Under the pieces are notes generated by a model. It had not been told where the DNA came from and made no database searches. It worked only from the letters and a program-made list of their open reading frames with translations. The position numbers were made by a program, and so were the translations under genes. Of a DNA stretch of 64,000 nt, positions 1 to 9,660 are shown piece by piece. Position 1 is the stretch's first letter. Each line of letters opens with the position of its first letter. Source of the DNA: an uncultured Alphaproteobacteria bacterium. GTDB taxonomy: Bacteria > Pseudomonadota > Alphaproteobacteria > RF32 > CAG-239. The stretch lies in NCBI GenBank assembly GCA_949493535.1, contig CASZWJ010000007.1, positions 17,463 to 81,462 on the forward strand. Direction: 5' to 3'.

Positions 1-14
1 AAAATTATTACTGT

Positions 15-1127
15 ATGGAACGAATTGCTATTATTAAAAACTTCTTCGACTTGGTCGGATTAACTAAAGCCGAACGTCTAACATTGATAAAAGCGCTTAT
101 GAAAGAATGGAGCTTAACGACTGCTGACCTATCAACGCCAGCAGACCTTCCGGTTGTAACTTCCGATGATTTCGGTATTGATTCCGAACACCCTTCCAAA
201 CAGGAAACCGCCGAACCTGCGGTTGTTGACGCCTCTGAAGAAAATTCTTTAAAGACAGACACACTGCAAGAACAAATTTCTTTAGAAACGCCGCCAGAAC
301 CGGCATCGCCGGTTAAACGACGCGGACGCCCTAAAAAAAACGAAAACGGCATACATTTGACACCTATGGAAGAGAAAAAACAATCCCTGAGAGGGCACAG
401 AAAGAAAACCGATATCGTTAGCCAAACGCCGGATTCTGCAATTGAACCGCCCATCAAACGCCGCGGGCGCAGAAAGAAAAGCGAAAGCCTTTCCTGCGAA
501 GCAATCCCAGACGTTTCCAGGCTCGAAACCCAAGAAGCATCCAAAGTGCCGCCGGAAAAGTTTTCTGCAAAAGATGAAGAATTAATTGCAGAAACCGCCG
601 GAATCACAGATCTCAGAATGTTACTTGAAGATGAACCGCCTGTCCGTTCTAAAACGACCAAAAGGCGTAACCCGGCATTCCGCTATCTGGCAGATTATCC
701 GTCCTTAAAAAAGCAGATAGTCGGACGAGACTACCCGTTTGAATTTTTATATCAATGGGAAGGCTGCAATCTCTTGTCGCCCTATGTTTTGTCAGACTTA
801 ATGCCGATAGGAATTTACATTCCTTACAAAAGTATGGTATTCGGCAAATATCGCGGTTTCATCATATCTATTTATGATGAACAAATCTTTGAAAATAGCA
901 TTGAAGCCCTTGAAGAAGCAAGGAAAATGCAGCCGATTGACGAGGAAGGATGGTCTGTCATGAATGCGATACAATTCGGTGTCGCAAAAACATCATCCGA
1001 AATACTAAATCGAATGCTGGCCAAAATCGGCGGAGACAGGTTAAAACAGACTTACCGCCTCCTCAGCCCAAAATCAAACCACGTTACAGGCATAGGAAAG
1101 TTCCGCTATACAATCGACGTAAAATGA
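15..1127 (+). CDS. Unknown protein with basic AT-hook-like motifs
   Basis: I do not recognise a family. The protein (370 aa from the ATG at 15) has a low-complexity N-terminal half rich in Pro, Glu and Lys. This half carries two basic patches, KRRGRPKK near residues 101-108 and KRRGRRKK near 147-154; the first has the Arg-Gly-Arg-Pro core of an AT-hook, which binds the minor groove of AT-rich DNA. The C-terminal ~155 residues look globular. Their end (W..MNAIQ…INxML…GG…L…Y) loosely resembles the C-terminus of the 26527 protein. No Shine-Dalgarno is visible, and the frame stays open to the window edge, so the true start may lie outside. It ends at a shared bidirectional terminator. DNA binding is only an inference. 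Confidence 0.7.
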   Translation: MERIAIIKNFFDLVGLTKAERLTLIKALMKEWSLTTADLSTPADLPVVTSDDFGIDSEHPSKQETAEPAVVDASEENSLKTDTLQEQISLETPPEPASPVKRRGRPKKNENGIHLTPMEEKKQSLRGHRKKTDIVSQTPDSAIEPPIKRRGRRKKSESLSCEAIPDVSRLETQEASKVPPEKFSAKDEELIAETAGITDLRMLLEDEPPVRSKTTKRRNPAFRYLADYPSLKKQIVGRDYPFEFLYQWEGCNLLSPYVLSDLMPIGIYIPYKSMVFGKYRGFIISIYDEQIFENSIEALEEARKMQPIDEEGWSVMNAIQFGVAKTSSEILNRMLAKIGGDRLKQTYRLLSPKSNHVTGIGKFRYTIDVK

Positions 1128-1152
1128 TTTTCTGATAATACGGTTCCAAAAC

Positions 1153-1192
1153 AAACAATCCCCATAAACTTTTTAGTTTACGGGGATTGTTT
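1153..1192. terminator. Bidirectional rho-independent terminator
   Basis: AAACAATCCCC pairs with GGGGATTGTTT and TAAACT with AGTTTA around a TTTT loop. T-rich sequence lies on both sides. It sits between two convergent genes (ends at 1127 and 1209). Confidence 0.85.
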
Positions 1193-1208
1193 TTAACTCC
1201 TGATATAA

Positions 1209-1643
1209 TCAGGCGGGAATAATGTCTCCTCCACGGAAGATGAAATCCTCATCTTCATACCGGCCTTGCTCATCATGCATTGTAAAGCGTTCGCCTTCTT
1301 CGATATTGTCAAAACCATAATCCATATAGTTCTGAACAAAATAAATCTGCGTCATCTCTGAGACTTGGGCGGCAAATGCCTTAACATAAACGATGCCTCG
1401 AACAGCCTTGCCCGTTTTACGGTCTTTGCCGGTAAAATCACAAACATAACAGGGGCAGCCGATCCATTCGTTTGTTTCCGGATCGCGAGATAACCGCATG
1501 AGAAAAACACGGCGATGCGGATGGTTGGTGGTTGTTTCATCCGCAAATTCAAGTACTGCATCAGTAACTTTTTCTGCCAGTTTCTGTTTCATCAGCTCAA
1601 TGGCTTTTTGTTCATTAGAAACAAGGAGAGCTCTTTTATCCAT
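1209..1643 (-). CDS. Unknown conserved-looking protein, 144 aa
   Basis: No family is recognised. The protein is soluble and acidic at its C-terminus, and has an N-terminal helix (residues ~8-30) and a central β-rich segment. There is no signal peptide or membrane segment. The start is the ATG at 1643, without a Shine-Dalgarno, but a near-perfect promoter (TTGACA-N17-TATATT, 1679-1707) lies about 30 nt upstream, so this is a real, independently transcribed gene with a very short leader. Transcription ends at the shared terminator 1153-1192. Confidence 0.75.
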   Translation of the reverse strand: MDKRALLVSNEQKAIELMKQKLAEKVTDAVLEFADETTTNHPHRRVFLMRLSRDPETNEWIGCPCYVCDFTGKDRKTGKAVRGIVYVKAFAAQVSEMTQIYFVQNYMDYGFDNIEEGERFTMHDEQGRYEDEDFIFRGGDIIPA

Positions 1644-1678
1644 ACAATATAATTTATTAGATTTATAAAAACAGACAA

Positions 1679-1707
1679 AATATATCCCAAAAAATATATT
1701 TTGTCAA
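1679..1707 (-). promoter_or_regulatory. Sigma-70-type promoter for the 1209-1643 gene
   Basis: Reading the minus strand, -35 TTGACA (1707-1702), a 17-nt spacer and -10 TATATT (1684-1679). Transcription would start near 1672, giving a leader of about 30 nt. Confidence 0.75.
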
Positions 1708-1710
1708 ACA

Positions 1711-2157
1711 CTACTCAGCTAAAGCGTCAACAATGTTATGATTATGAGCAAAAGACTTTACCAAAAAAGTCGTAACGGCCGCCTTTGAATGCTTTTCAAA
1801 CAGCAGTCCGTGCCCTAAACAAAGCCCGACATTAATATTAAAATCCGTCTGTTTTTCATTCAACCACCGCGCTTGATAAACAGGGTCGCAGCAAGCCCCT
1901 TTGATTTCTTCGCTTATATCGCAGCCCTTTAAGCCGCTCTCTTTACAATTAACGGCATAAACTTCAAAGCCTTCGGCTTGTAACCGAGCTGTTAAACGAT
2001 CTGCATATTCCTGAACACTTTTACAATTTGCAATGCCGAGTTTTTGAAAACCGGAAACCTTTGCAAAATCAATCAACTCCTGCAATCGCGATTTGCTTCT
2101 TGCTTTGGCTGTTTGTATCATAATCTGGCAATCATCGTCATTATAACCATGAGACAT
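1711..2157 (-). CDS. DUF1847 family protein (truncated N-terminus)
   Basis: The C-terminal part matches the DUF1847 pattern I know: a cysteine pair (CC at ~95), then GLCLGHGLLFEKHSKA followed by VKSFAHNHNIV near the end. The family is described as a putative metal-binding protein of unknown function. Members usually begin with a CxxC-type motif that is absent here; only Cys10 lies near the N-terminus, so one metal site may be lost. The start chosen is ATG 2157, because AAAGGA lies 8 nt upstream; an ATG at 2166 overlaps that Shine-Dalgarno. The gene follows rpoD on the same strand, 66 bp downstream, and may be cotranscribed. Confidence 0.7.
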   Translation of the reverse strand: MSHGYNDDDCQIMIQTAKARSKSRLQELIDFAKVSGFQKLGIANCKSVQEYADRLTARLQAEGFEVYAVNCKESGLKGCDISEEIKGACCDPVYQARWLNEKQTDFNINVGLCLGHGLLFEKHSKAAVTTFLVKSFAHNHNIVDALAE

Positions 2158-2179
2158 ATTAGTCATCCTTTAAATAGAC

Positions 2180-2201
2180 AAATCCCTCTTTCGAGGGATT
2201 T
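2180..2201. other. Hairpin between rpoD and the DUF1847 gene
   Basis: A 9-bp perfect stem, AAATCCCTC/GAGGGATTT, with a 4-nt loop. The long T-run follows it on the plus strand, whereas both flanking genes are on the minus strand. For rpoD transcripts it is therefore a stem with only a weak U-tract, lying just before the next gene's ribosome binding site. Confidence 0.55.
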
Positions 2202-2223
2202 GTGTTTTTTTTTCATTAATCAA

Positions 2224-4293
2224 TTACTGATCCAAAAAGCTTCTCAACTTTCTTGAACGGCTCGGATGCTTCAGTTTGCGCAGAGCCTTGGCTTCAATTT
2301 GGCGAATACGCTCGCGCGTAACGTTAAACTGCTGTCCAACCTCTTCCAAAGTATGATCCGTATTCATACCGATACCGAAACGCATGCGCAGCACACGCTC
2401 TTCCCTCGGCGTCAGAGATGACAAAATACGGGTACATGTTTCTTTCAAATTAGAATGAATAGCAGAATCCAGCGGCTGCAAAGCGCTGTCATCAGCAATA
2501 AAATCACCGAGAGACGAGTCTTCTTCATCACCGACCGGAGCTTCCAAAGAAACCGGCTCTTTGGCAATTTTCATAACTTTGCGAACTTTTTCCAAAGGCA
2601 TGGACAAACGTTTTGCCAATTCCTCGGGAACCGGCTCACGCCCCATTTCCGCTAGCATCTGGCGGGAAGTGCGAACCAGCTTGTTAATCGTTTCAATCAT
2701 ATGTACCGGAATACGGATTGTGCGAGCCTGATCGGCAATGGAACGGGTAATCGCCTGACGAATCCACCAAGTTGCATAAGTTGAAAATTTATAACCGCGG
2801 CGATATTCAAATTTATCAACGGCTTTCATCAAACCGATATTGCCTTCCTGAATCAAATCAAGGAACTGCAAACCGCGGTTGGTATATTTTTTGGCAATGG
2901 AGATAACCAAACGCAAGTTGGCTTCAATCATTTCTTTCTTAGCACGTTCTGCCTCGCGTTCGCCCTTTTTAATGGTGTCGACCATACGGCGATATTCGGT
3001 AATCGGCAACCCGCATTCCGTTGCCATTTGCGCAACATTATCACGCAGTTCGGCAATCTCTTTGCCGTATTTTTCAACAAAAGCTTTCCAGTGCTTATCA
3101 TTTTTCTTTGAAATATTTTCAATCCAGTTCGGATCCAATTCAGACTTCTGATAAACTTCGAGGAAATCTTCGCGCTTGATTTTGCAAGACAATGCATAAC
3201 GCAACAATTTGCCTTCCAGCCCCATCAAACGTTTGTTCAGTTCATTCAACTGCTCAACCAACTGTTCAATACGCACGGCATTCAAATGAATGGAACTCAT
3301 TAACTCAACGAGTTCTTTCTTAACTTGCAGATATTTTTTCTCAACGGCAGGAGAAATACATTTGCCGGCAATGATTGCCGCCACGCGCTGGCTTTGGATT
3401 TTCTTCAAATCATCATAGTAGCTTGAAATTTTGGTCAAAATTTCCAAAACAGGCTCAAGCAAAGCTTCTTCCATGGCCGAAACGGAAGCTGAAATCCGGC
3501 CGGCGGCGGCATCGGAATCATCATCTTCGTCAGCGGCTTCGGAATGGCCGGCATCTTCGACATCATCTTCCGGTTCTTCGTCTTCAACATCTCCCTCGAC
3601 ATCATCGTCAAGTTCAATATCATCATCCAAATCGTCGTCTATATCGTCAAGATTATCTTTCTCGGCAATTTCTTCCGCCACTTTTTCAAAATCGTCATCG
3701 GCAGAATCATCATCTTCAAAAGCTATTGCATCGGCATCATCGCCATACATCATTTCCAAATCGACAATATCGCGAAGCTGCATGCGCCCTTCGACCAAAT
3801 CATCGCGCCAGCCGGCAATGGCTTTCAAAGTCATCGGGCTTTCGCATAAACCGTCAATCATCACGGTCTTGCCTGCTTCGATACGTTTGGCAATGGCAAT
3901 TTCGCCCTCACGGGACAAAAGTTCAACGGTTCCCATTTCTTTAAGATACATGCGAACAGGGTCATCGCTGCGTCCTAATTCTTTCTCGTCGAAGTTTCCG
4001 CTTTCGTCATCATCATAATCTTCAACAACGTCTTCGGCTTCCTGTTCAAAGCTGTCTACATCCGATTCGGCAATAATGCTGATACCCATGTCCGAAATTC
4101 CGGTCATGATGTCTTCAATGTTTTCAGAGGACTCTTTTTCAGGGGGAAGAGCGCGATTGAGTTCTTCTACCGTAATATAGCCGCGGATTTTTCCTTTGTC
4201 TATAAGGCGTTTGACGGCGCTTCCGAGATTATCAATCAAAGGGGTGTCGCTGACCGTACCGTCGTACAGGTCTGGATTATCTATATCTGACAT
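2224..4293 (-). CDS. rpoD: RNA polymerase primary sigma factor RpoD (sigma-70)
   Basis: This is the housekeeping sigma factor that directs RNA polymerase to -35/-10 promoters. The 689-aa length is normal for alphaproteobacterial RpoD. Region 1.1 is at the N-terminus. Region 1.2 follows near 108-140 ([11 protein letters not shown]). Region 2.3-2.4 carries [17 protein letters not shown] and region 4.2 carries [20 protein letters not shown]. Between regions 1.2 and 2 lies the non-conserved region, here with an unusually acidic stretch at ~185-265 made mostly of Asp and Glu. ATG 4293 is preceded by AAAGGA. It is the last core gene of the yqeY–dnaG–rpoD group, 134 bp after dnaG, so a separate promoter is possible. 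Confidence 0.98.
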   Translation of the reverse strand: MSDIDNPDLYDGTVSDTPLIDNLGSAVKRLIDKGKIRGYITVEELNRALPPEKESSENIEDIMTGISDMGISIIAESDVDSFEQEAEDVVEDYDDDESGNFDEKELGRSDDPVRMYLKEMGTVELLSREGEIAIAKRIEAGKTVMIDGLCESPMTLKAIAGWRDDLVEGRMQLRDIVDLEMMYGDDADAIAFEDDDSADDDFEKVAEEIAEKDNLDDIDDDLDDDIELDDDVEGDVEDEEPEDDVEDAGHSEAADEDDDSDAAAGRISASVSAMEEALLEPVLEILTKISSYYDDLKKIQSQRVAAIIAGKCISPAVEKKYLQVKKELVELMSSIHLNAVRIEQLVEQLNELNKRLMGLEGKLLRYALSCKIKREDFLEVYQKSELDPNWIENISKKNDKHWKAFVEKYGKEIAELRDNVAQMATECGLPITEYRRMVDTIKKGEREAERAKKEMIEANLRLVISIAKKYTNRGLQFLDLIQEGNIGLMKAVDKFEYRRGYKFSTYATWWIRQAITRSIADQARTIRIPVHMIETINKLVRTSRQMLAEMGREPVPEELAKRLSMPLEKVRKVMKIAKEPVSLEAPVGDEEDSSLGDFIADDSALQPLDSAIHSNLKETCTRILSSLTPREERVLRMRFGIGMNTDHTLEEVGQQFNVTRERIRQIEAKALRKLKHPSRSRKLRSFLDQ

Positions 4294-4427
4294 GAATATT
4301 CCTTTAAAATCGATTTTATAATATTTGCTAGCTTAGAGCTGTTTTAATGATTAATATCTCATTTGTCAACACTTGCTTTCCGTAAAACGGCACAATTATC
4401 AATAAACTTCTGAATAGTGAGGAAAAA

Positions 4428-6287
4428 CTATTCAAAATCTTGAGAATTAATAAGGCTCTCTCGGGCTTTTTTCAACGATTCGTACCTTTTATAAGCCTCT
4501 TCGGAAAACGATTCGGAATTTTGCAGTTGGCGGAGACAGTCTTTTATTTCGGAATCAAGCTGGCACAACTGGGATTCAACGATACGCAAATCAATATTTT
4601 CGCGCATGCGTACGTCATTAGGGTTCTGCTGGCGCAGCATCTTAAACTCAAGCAGTTTGTCCGCTGTTTTTTCAAGCCCGCGTTTTTTCAAAGCCTCAAG
4701 CATTTCTTCAAATGTTGCCGCCTCGCCTTCCATGGCTATATCAAAAACACTATCCAGCAAATGGCGCAGTTCTTCATTATTAATGCTGAAATTCATCAGC
4801 TTTTCTTCATATTCTTCAATCAGGTTCGGATAACAAACCAAAGCCGATACCACATATTTGGCAACCAGTTCGTCAAGAGCGACCTTGGGCGTTGCTAACG
4901 CGGCCTGATGATAATCCGGCTCATTGCGGCGCTTATAAGGCTGACGCCGCCCATATGCCGATGCAGACGCCTGTTCGCCGCTTTTTTGCTGATTTTGCCT
5001 GCGCGCCCGCCACGAAGCGCCTTTGCCGATTTCATCATATATCTTGTCTTGCATGTCTTGGGCATAATAATTGCGCACGGTCTCATCAGCAATTTTGGCA
5101 ACTTCTTCTTTAATGTTTTTTTCCACCAAAGCCTTTTGCTCGGGCGTTGAAGTTTTCATTCCCTCGATGTTTTTCTTCCACAACAGTTCTTTCAACGGAA
5201 CGGTTTCGGAAATTGCCGCATCAAAAGCTTCGCGCCCCAGAGTTTTCAGAAACTCGTCGGGATCTTTAGCACCGCTCAAAAAAACATATTTCAGGGAATA
5301 TCCGGCTTTCAAAATCGGCAAGGCCCTGTCAACGGAACGGATAGCAGCCCTTTTGCCGGCCATATCGCCGTCAAAACAGCAGGTCGGCTCGTTAACCACG
5401 CGCCAAGCTTCTTGAATCTGCTCTTCGGTCAAAGCGGTTCCGAGCGGTGCCACGGCATGATGAATTCCGTAATTGTCCATACCGATAACATCCATATAAC
5501 CTTCGCAGATAATGAGTTTCTTTTCCTGAAAACCGGCATCTCGGGCATTGTTAAGATTATATAATATACGGCGTTTGTTAAAAATCGGCGTTTCCGGAGA
5601 ATTCAGATATTTCGGCTGCCCGTCACCCATAATGCGCCCGCCGAAAGCAATCACCCGCCCCCGCTTGTCCATAATCGGAATCATCACGCGATCTCGGAAA
5701 AAGTCATGCGGCCGGCGGTTCTTATCTTCCGGAACAGTCAAAAGCCCCAGCTCGTTCATTTCTTTGTCGGCAACGCCTTTACCGGAAAGATAAGTTTTCA
5801 GGCCGTTATTGTTCGGAGAATAGCCGAGGCGGAATTTGGCTATAATATCATCGCCGAAGCCGCGGCGCGAAAGATATTCCAGCGCCCGCATGCCTTCCGG
5901 CATCCGCAGGTTCTTTTCAAAAAACTTGCAGGCAAGATCCATAATGTCATAAAGAGAATTTTTCTTCTCGACTTCTTCGGGGCGGATATAGCTGTCACGC
6001 GGCACCTGAAGCCCCGCTTTGTTGGCAAGCTTTTCAACGGCTTCCATAAACGGCAGATTATTGGCTTCCATTTCAAATTTGATAATATCGCCATGCGCGC
6101 CGCAACCGAAACAATGGTAAAAGCCTTTGGCTTCATTGACGGTAAAAGACGGCGTTTTTTCATTATGAAACGGACAACAGGCATGATATTCCCGCCCTTT
6201 GCGGATAAGCTTGACCTTGGCGCCGACTACATCAACAATCGACACCTTAGCCCGAAGCTCTTCCAAAAACCTTTGCAAATCCGCCAT
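4428..6287 (-). CDS. dnaG: DNA primase DnaG
   Basis: Synthesises RNA primers for DNA replication, working with the replicative helicase. The N-terminal CHC2 zinc finger uses Cys38, His41, Cys59 and Cys62 (CPFH…CFGC). It is followed by the primase core and the TOPRIM domain, with EGYMDVI near residue 266 and FDGDMAGKRAA near 313. A helicase-binding C-terminal domain follows. The 619-aa length is usual. It starts 21 bp after the yqeY stop on the same strand, so the two are probably cotranscribed. Confidence 0.97.
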   Translation of the reverse strand: MADLQRFLEELRAKVSIVDVVGAKVKLIRKGREYHACCPFHNEKTPSFTVNEAKGFYHCFGCGAHGDIIKFEMEANNLPFMEAVEKLANKAGLQVPRDSYIRPEEVEKKNSLYDIMDLACKFFEKNLRMPEGMRALEYLSRRGFGDDIIAKFRLGYSPNNNGLKTYLSGKGVADKEMNELGLLTVPEDKNRRPHDFFRDRVMIPIMDKRGRVIAFGGRIMGDGQPKYLNSPETPIFNKRRILYNLNNARDAGFQEKKLIICEGYMDVIGMDNYGIHHAVAPLGTALTEEQIQEAWRVVNEPTCCFDGDMAGKRAAIRSVDRALPILKAGYSLKYVFLSGAKDPDEFLKTLGREAFDAAISETVPLKELLWKKNIEGMKTSTPEQKALVEKNIKEEVAKIADETVRNYYAQDMQDKIYDEIGKGASWRARRQNQQKSGEQASASAYGRRQPYKRRNEPDYHQAALATPKVALDELVAKYVVSALVCYPNLIEEYEEKLMNFSINNEELRHLLDSVFDIAMEGEAATFEEMLEALKKRGLEKTADKLLEFKMLRQQNPNDVRMRENIDLRIVESQLCQLDSEIKDCLRQLQNSESFSEEAYKRYESLKKARESLINSQDFE

Positions 6288-6308
6288 TTATTTTTCTATC
6301 AAGAGATT

Positions 6309-6770
6309 TTAGCCGAGTAGGCTTTTGATAATTCCGTTAGCCTTGCCGAAATCCATTTGTCCGACATATTTGGCTTTCAGCTCGCCCATAACTTTTCCCA
6401 TATCTTTCATGGAAGCAGCGCCTGTTGCCGCAATCGCAGCCTTAATGGCTGTTTCAATATCGGCATCGCTCATCTGCTTGGGCAAGAACTTTTCGATAAC
6501 ATTGATTTCATTTTGTTCTTTATCAGCCAAATCCTGACGGTTGCCGTCCAAATACATCTTAATTGAATCTTTGCGCTGTTTGACCATATTCTGCATCATG
6601 GCCAGCAAATCGCTGTCAGAAGCTTTTTCTTGGCCTTTGCCGCGGGCATCAACATCTTTTTCTTTCATGCCGGCAATAATCAGACGGACAGCGCCGACTG
6701 TTGTCATATCTTTGTTTTTCATAGATTCTTTAAGCGCATTTTGCAAATCATCTCTCAACATGTTAAACAT
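6309..6770 (-). CDS. yqeY: GatB/YqeY domain protein
   Basis: A stand-alone 153-aa YqeY protein. It shares the helical tail domain of the GatB subunit of tRNA-dependent amidotransferase, which contacts tRNA; the role of the free form is not well established. Family hallmarks seen are MFNMLRDDLQNALKESMKNKD at the N-terminus, the VKQRKDSI segment and the C-terminal GKVMGELK…GQMDFGKANGIIKSLL. It is the first gene of yqeY–dnaG–rpoD, an order I recall as typical of alphaproteobacteria. A promoter overlapping an inverted repeat lies just upstream. Confidence 0.93.
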   Translation of the reverse strand: MFNMLRDDLQNALKESMKNKDMTTVGAVRLIIAGMKEKDVDARGKGQEKASDSDLLAMMQNMVKQRKDSIKMYLDGNRQDLADKEQNEINVIEKFLPKQMSDADIETAIKAAIAATGAASMKDMGKVMGELKAKYVGQMDFGKANGIIKSLLG

Positions 6771-6797
6771 CTCCCTAATTTTTCAACGATTGTTCCG

Positions 6798-6826
6798 AGA
6801 ATAATCTCTCAAAGCAAAAATTGCAA
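6798..6826 (-). promoter_or_regulatory. Promoter of the yqeY–dnaG–rpoD operon with overlapping dyad
   Basis: On the minus strand, -35 TTGCAA (6826-6821), a 17-nt spacer and -10 TATTCT (6803-6798). An 8-bp inverted repeat, ATAATCTC (6801-6808) and GAGATTAT (6828-6835), brackets the promoter and could be an operator. This is inference from sequence only. Confidence 0.5.
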
Positions 6827-6943
6827 GGAGATTATCGCCCTGCCCTCTGTTTCGTTTTCAGAATTTAAGGCTAAATAAATTGACCGTCTTTTTTTCTTGT
6901 GGTTTAATGCCTACATTATAAAAAAACATTTATCGGAAATGCC

Positions 6944-7768
6944 ATGAAAAAACTCATTTTTATTTATTTTATACTCCTCTCTCCCGCTGCCTGGTCTATT
7001 GAGGACGCGGGGCTTGACGAAGAATTGCAGCAGCGTCAAATTGAAGAAAACATCAATAAGATAGGACAAGAAATTAACAAAAACATTGAAGATGCCGGCA
7101 AAAATCTGCGCATGGCCATTCCGGCAATGACAAACAATCTCAGCAATATTATAAATACGTTCACATCGCAAATGATTCCGATTATGCGGGCTCTGGAAGA
7201 AAACAGCAAACTCATACAGGCTTCGGATTCCATGGCCGATGCGCTGAAACAATCCCTGCCGGCACAATACCGCCAGGAAATAAAATACAATATTGATTCT
7301 AAAAACAACGAATTAAAAATAAACGGCAAAATCTCGGAAAAAGGCACGACCACCCGCTTCGGCATCACCCGCAATCTGGCGGCCGCGACCGTTGCCCAAT
7401 CGCTGATTACCGAAGCCGATAAAACGGAAGACGCCAATTTTCATAATCCCGATTCGGCCAAACTCCCAAACAAAAACATCTTGGATTTAGACAACAACAA
7501 AATTCCGTTTAATCAATTCAAGCTTGAACTGATTAACGATAATGTGTTTTTGATTACTGAAGATAAGGCACAGCAAAAAAGTTTTATTTTCGGCAACTTA
7601 AATCCGGTCTTGACCATTCAGGCCGAAAGCAAAGGACCGGAACATGCCGAAAAAATCCGTGATTTTATCAAAAATCTGAACTTGCCGAAAATAAACCAAG
7701 CCGTCAGCTATCAGCCGGAAAACGATGAGCCGGATTTAAACTTATTGCTGCCTTCGCCCGAAAACTAA
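6944..7768 (+). CDS. Unknown periplasmic protein with signal peptide
   Basis: 274 aa. Residues 1-18 form a signal peptide ending PAAWS, so the protein is probably exported. The first ~80 mature residues are helical with heptad-like spacing (coiled coil likely). A more β-rich part follows, and the tail is acidic and proline-containing. No family is recognised. It is divergent from yqeY, and its stop codon overlaps the stop of the convergent DUF4105 gene by 3 nt, so the two genes share no terminator space. The start is ATG 6944 with only a weak GGA upstream. Confidence 0.75.
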   Translation: MKKLIFIYFILLSPAAWSIEDAGLDEELQQRQIEENINKIGQEINKNIEDAGKNLRMAIPAMTNNLSNIINTFTSQMIPIMRALEENSKLIQASDSMADALKQSLPAQYRQEIKYNIDSKNNELKINGKISEKGTTTRFGITRNLAAATVAQSLITEADKTEDANFHNPDSAKLPNKNILDLDNNKIPFNQFKLELINDNVFLITEDKAQQKSFIFGNLNPVLTIQAESKGPEHAEKIRDFIKNLNLPKINQAVSYQPENDEPDLNLLLPSPEN

Positions 7769-9573
7769 AAATAACGGCGCAGGCTGAACAACATTTCTTC
7801 CAAATTCTTGCCGCGATTCTGTTCATATGAATATTTTGCAGCCAATGCATGGTTGCGATTAAGCGTATAAACCGCCTCGGCATTATATTTTATCCTGTCG
7901 GCAAATTTTGAAGTCCCCCAGATTTTTTCTGCTTCCGCCAACAAGCGCCAATCGCCGAAATCGGCAAAAACGCCGGCTGCGGCTCCAAGCCCTGCCCAAC
8001 CGTTATGCGGCAGAAAACCGCCGTAAGAAGCATAAGAATTGCCCAAGGCATACAGCCAAATCTCATCCGTAACGGCATAGCTGGAACCCCCGCCGACTTT
8101 CAGGTTAAAAGCATATCCCTCTTTTTCCGTTTTCGGGTTAAATTCTCTGGCAATATTGGCATCAATCACATAAGAAACGGGCTTAAACATGGCATCGGCC
8201 GGAGAAACAGACTTAATGCCGACAATATCCAGTTTTTGCAAAACGGTTTTATTTTTATCATCATAATGGCGCAACGCCGCATTTAAGAAGTTAATTTCCG
8301 CTCCGCGCAAAAATCCGTAATTATTATCCGTTAAAGAATGATATGCCGGACGGTAGGAAATTTCCTGAAAAGCCTCGCCGTTTCTGAACCCCGCGCCAAC
8401 AGTCAATCGCATGGCATCATGAGTTTCTATCGGATTCTCCCCTTCTGCCAAGTCGTTGATCGAGCCGATTTCTGAAATTTTATTACGGGCAACAAGCAAT
8501 TTAAAACTGCGCTTGCGATAATCGTACAATTCCAAATTATGCGCCACATATTGATATTGCACATATTGATAAGCCGTTTCCAAAACATCGGCTTTTTCGG
8601 CTTCCGTCAACGCCGGCAGGGTATAGTCTTCTTCTTTAATCGCTTTCAGATACAACTCTTTCTGCCGAGGCGTCATCAGCTTATAACGGTGCCGGATTTT
8701 AGCTTGGCGCGACGGGCGATAACGATAATCTTTAACCAGATTTTTGCGCTTCATCACCGCTTTGACCGTATCCAGAGGAATTGTCTGAACCGGAAATTCA
8801 TCTGCCAGCTTTAATGACGGGCGCACGGCGTCAAGCGTTTCCATAAGCATATAGGAGCAATTTTGCGTAAAGAAATAATAACGGGTCTGAGAATGTCCGG
8901 CTTCCCACAAATGCGCCACAAAATAATCAAGTTCCTCGGGCGTAAAATTGAGGTTAAATTCCCAAATATCGCGATTTTCGATATTATTATACATATTAAT
9001 CACATCATAATACGGCTTGACCGTAAAACCGCCGTAATAACCGCCGGTCAATCCCCAAACAGCAAACAGAACCGAATTTTCTTTGCCGTCCGTAAACGCG
9101 CCGTAATTCGCGCCATGCGCCAAAAGCTGCGTTCCTTTGCGAGCCGTGTCAATCCTGAGCAGCGTGTGCCCGAACAATGATGACGGATTATTCATATAAG
9201 CATCCGTAAACAGCAAGGTAACGCCTGCCGGCTGCAAATCCTTATAAAATTGTTCCAGCTCTTCACATTTCGGAAAAGAGGCCGAAACCAGGCCGTTTTT
9301 TTTCAAAAGTTTGTAACGTGCCGGAAACAGGCATTTTTTCTCAACGTCATTCGAATTTACAAACAAATCGATTGTCGCAGCCAACTCAGCCTGAGGAGAT
9401 GTTTTCCCTTCCGGGCTTAAAAAGAAAGGATCTGAATCAATCGTGCTTTTATAACCGTTCCCGTCCGGACGGTAATGGACAACAGCCAGCCATTCGGGCG
9501 AATATTCAAATCCGGCTTGGACAGGCAAAATCCGACAAACAGAAAAGAAAAATATAAGGAAAAATTTTTTCAT
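7765..9573 (-). CDS. DUF4105 (Lnb-like N-terminal domain) outer-membrane protein
   Basis: 602 aa with a signal peptide (1-20, ending PVQA). The region ~105-260 fits DUF4105: FTDAYMNNPSSLFGHTLLRID, then HGANYGAF and the YFFTQNCSYMLME motif, whose invariant His and Cys suggest a papain-like fold. The C-terminal half (~390-602) looks like alternating amphipathic β-strands and ends in Phe, as outer-membrane β-barrels do. Members occur in gut bacteria and Gram-negatives; their activity is not firmly known. The protein probably sits in the outer membrane with the globular domain in the periplasm. Confidence 0.8.
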   Translation of the reverse strand: MKKFFLIFFFSVCRILPVQAGFEYSPEWLAVVHYRPDGNGYKSTIDSDPFFLSPEGKTSPQAELAATIDLFVNSNDVEKKCLFPARYKLLKKNGLVSASFPKCEELEQFYKDLQPAGVTLLFTDAYMNNPSSLFGHTLLRIDTARKGTQLLAHGANYGAFTDGKENSVLFAVWGLTGGYYGGFTVKPYYDVINMYNNIENRDIWEFNLNFTPEELDYFVAHLWEAGHSQTRYYFFTQNCSYMLMETLDAVRPSLKLADEFPVQTIPLDTVKAVMKRKNLVKDYRYRPSRQAKIRHRYKLMTPRQKELYLKAIKEEDYTLPALTEAEKADVLETAYQYVQYQYVAHNLELYDYRKRSFKLLVARNKISEIGSINDLAEGENPIETHDAMRLTVGAGFRNGEAFQEISYRPAYHSLTDNNYGFLRGAEINFLNAALRHYDDKNKTVLQKLDIVGIKSVSPADAMFKPVSYVIDANIAREFNPKTEKEGYAFNLKVGGGSSYAVTDEIWLYALGNSYASYGGFLPHNGWAGLGAAAGVFADFGDWRLLAEAEKIWGTSKFADRIKYNAEAVYTLNRNHALAAKYSYEQNRGKNLEEMLFSLRRYF

Positions 9574-9660
9574 AAGATAAAACCGGCATCAGGCTGATAA
9601 ATAAAGGCGCGGCCGGAACACAGGAAGCACCGGGCCACGCCTTAGATAATGAAGCTCTAA

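Noticed and set aside
3431..4018. Long serine-rich plus-strand frame inside rpoD
   Set aside because: It is the antisense of the acidic Asp/Glu codon run of RpoD (GAT/GAA read backwards gives Ser-rich sequence).
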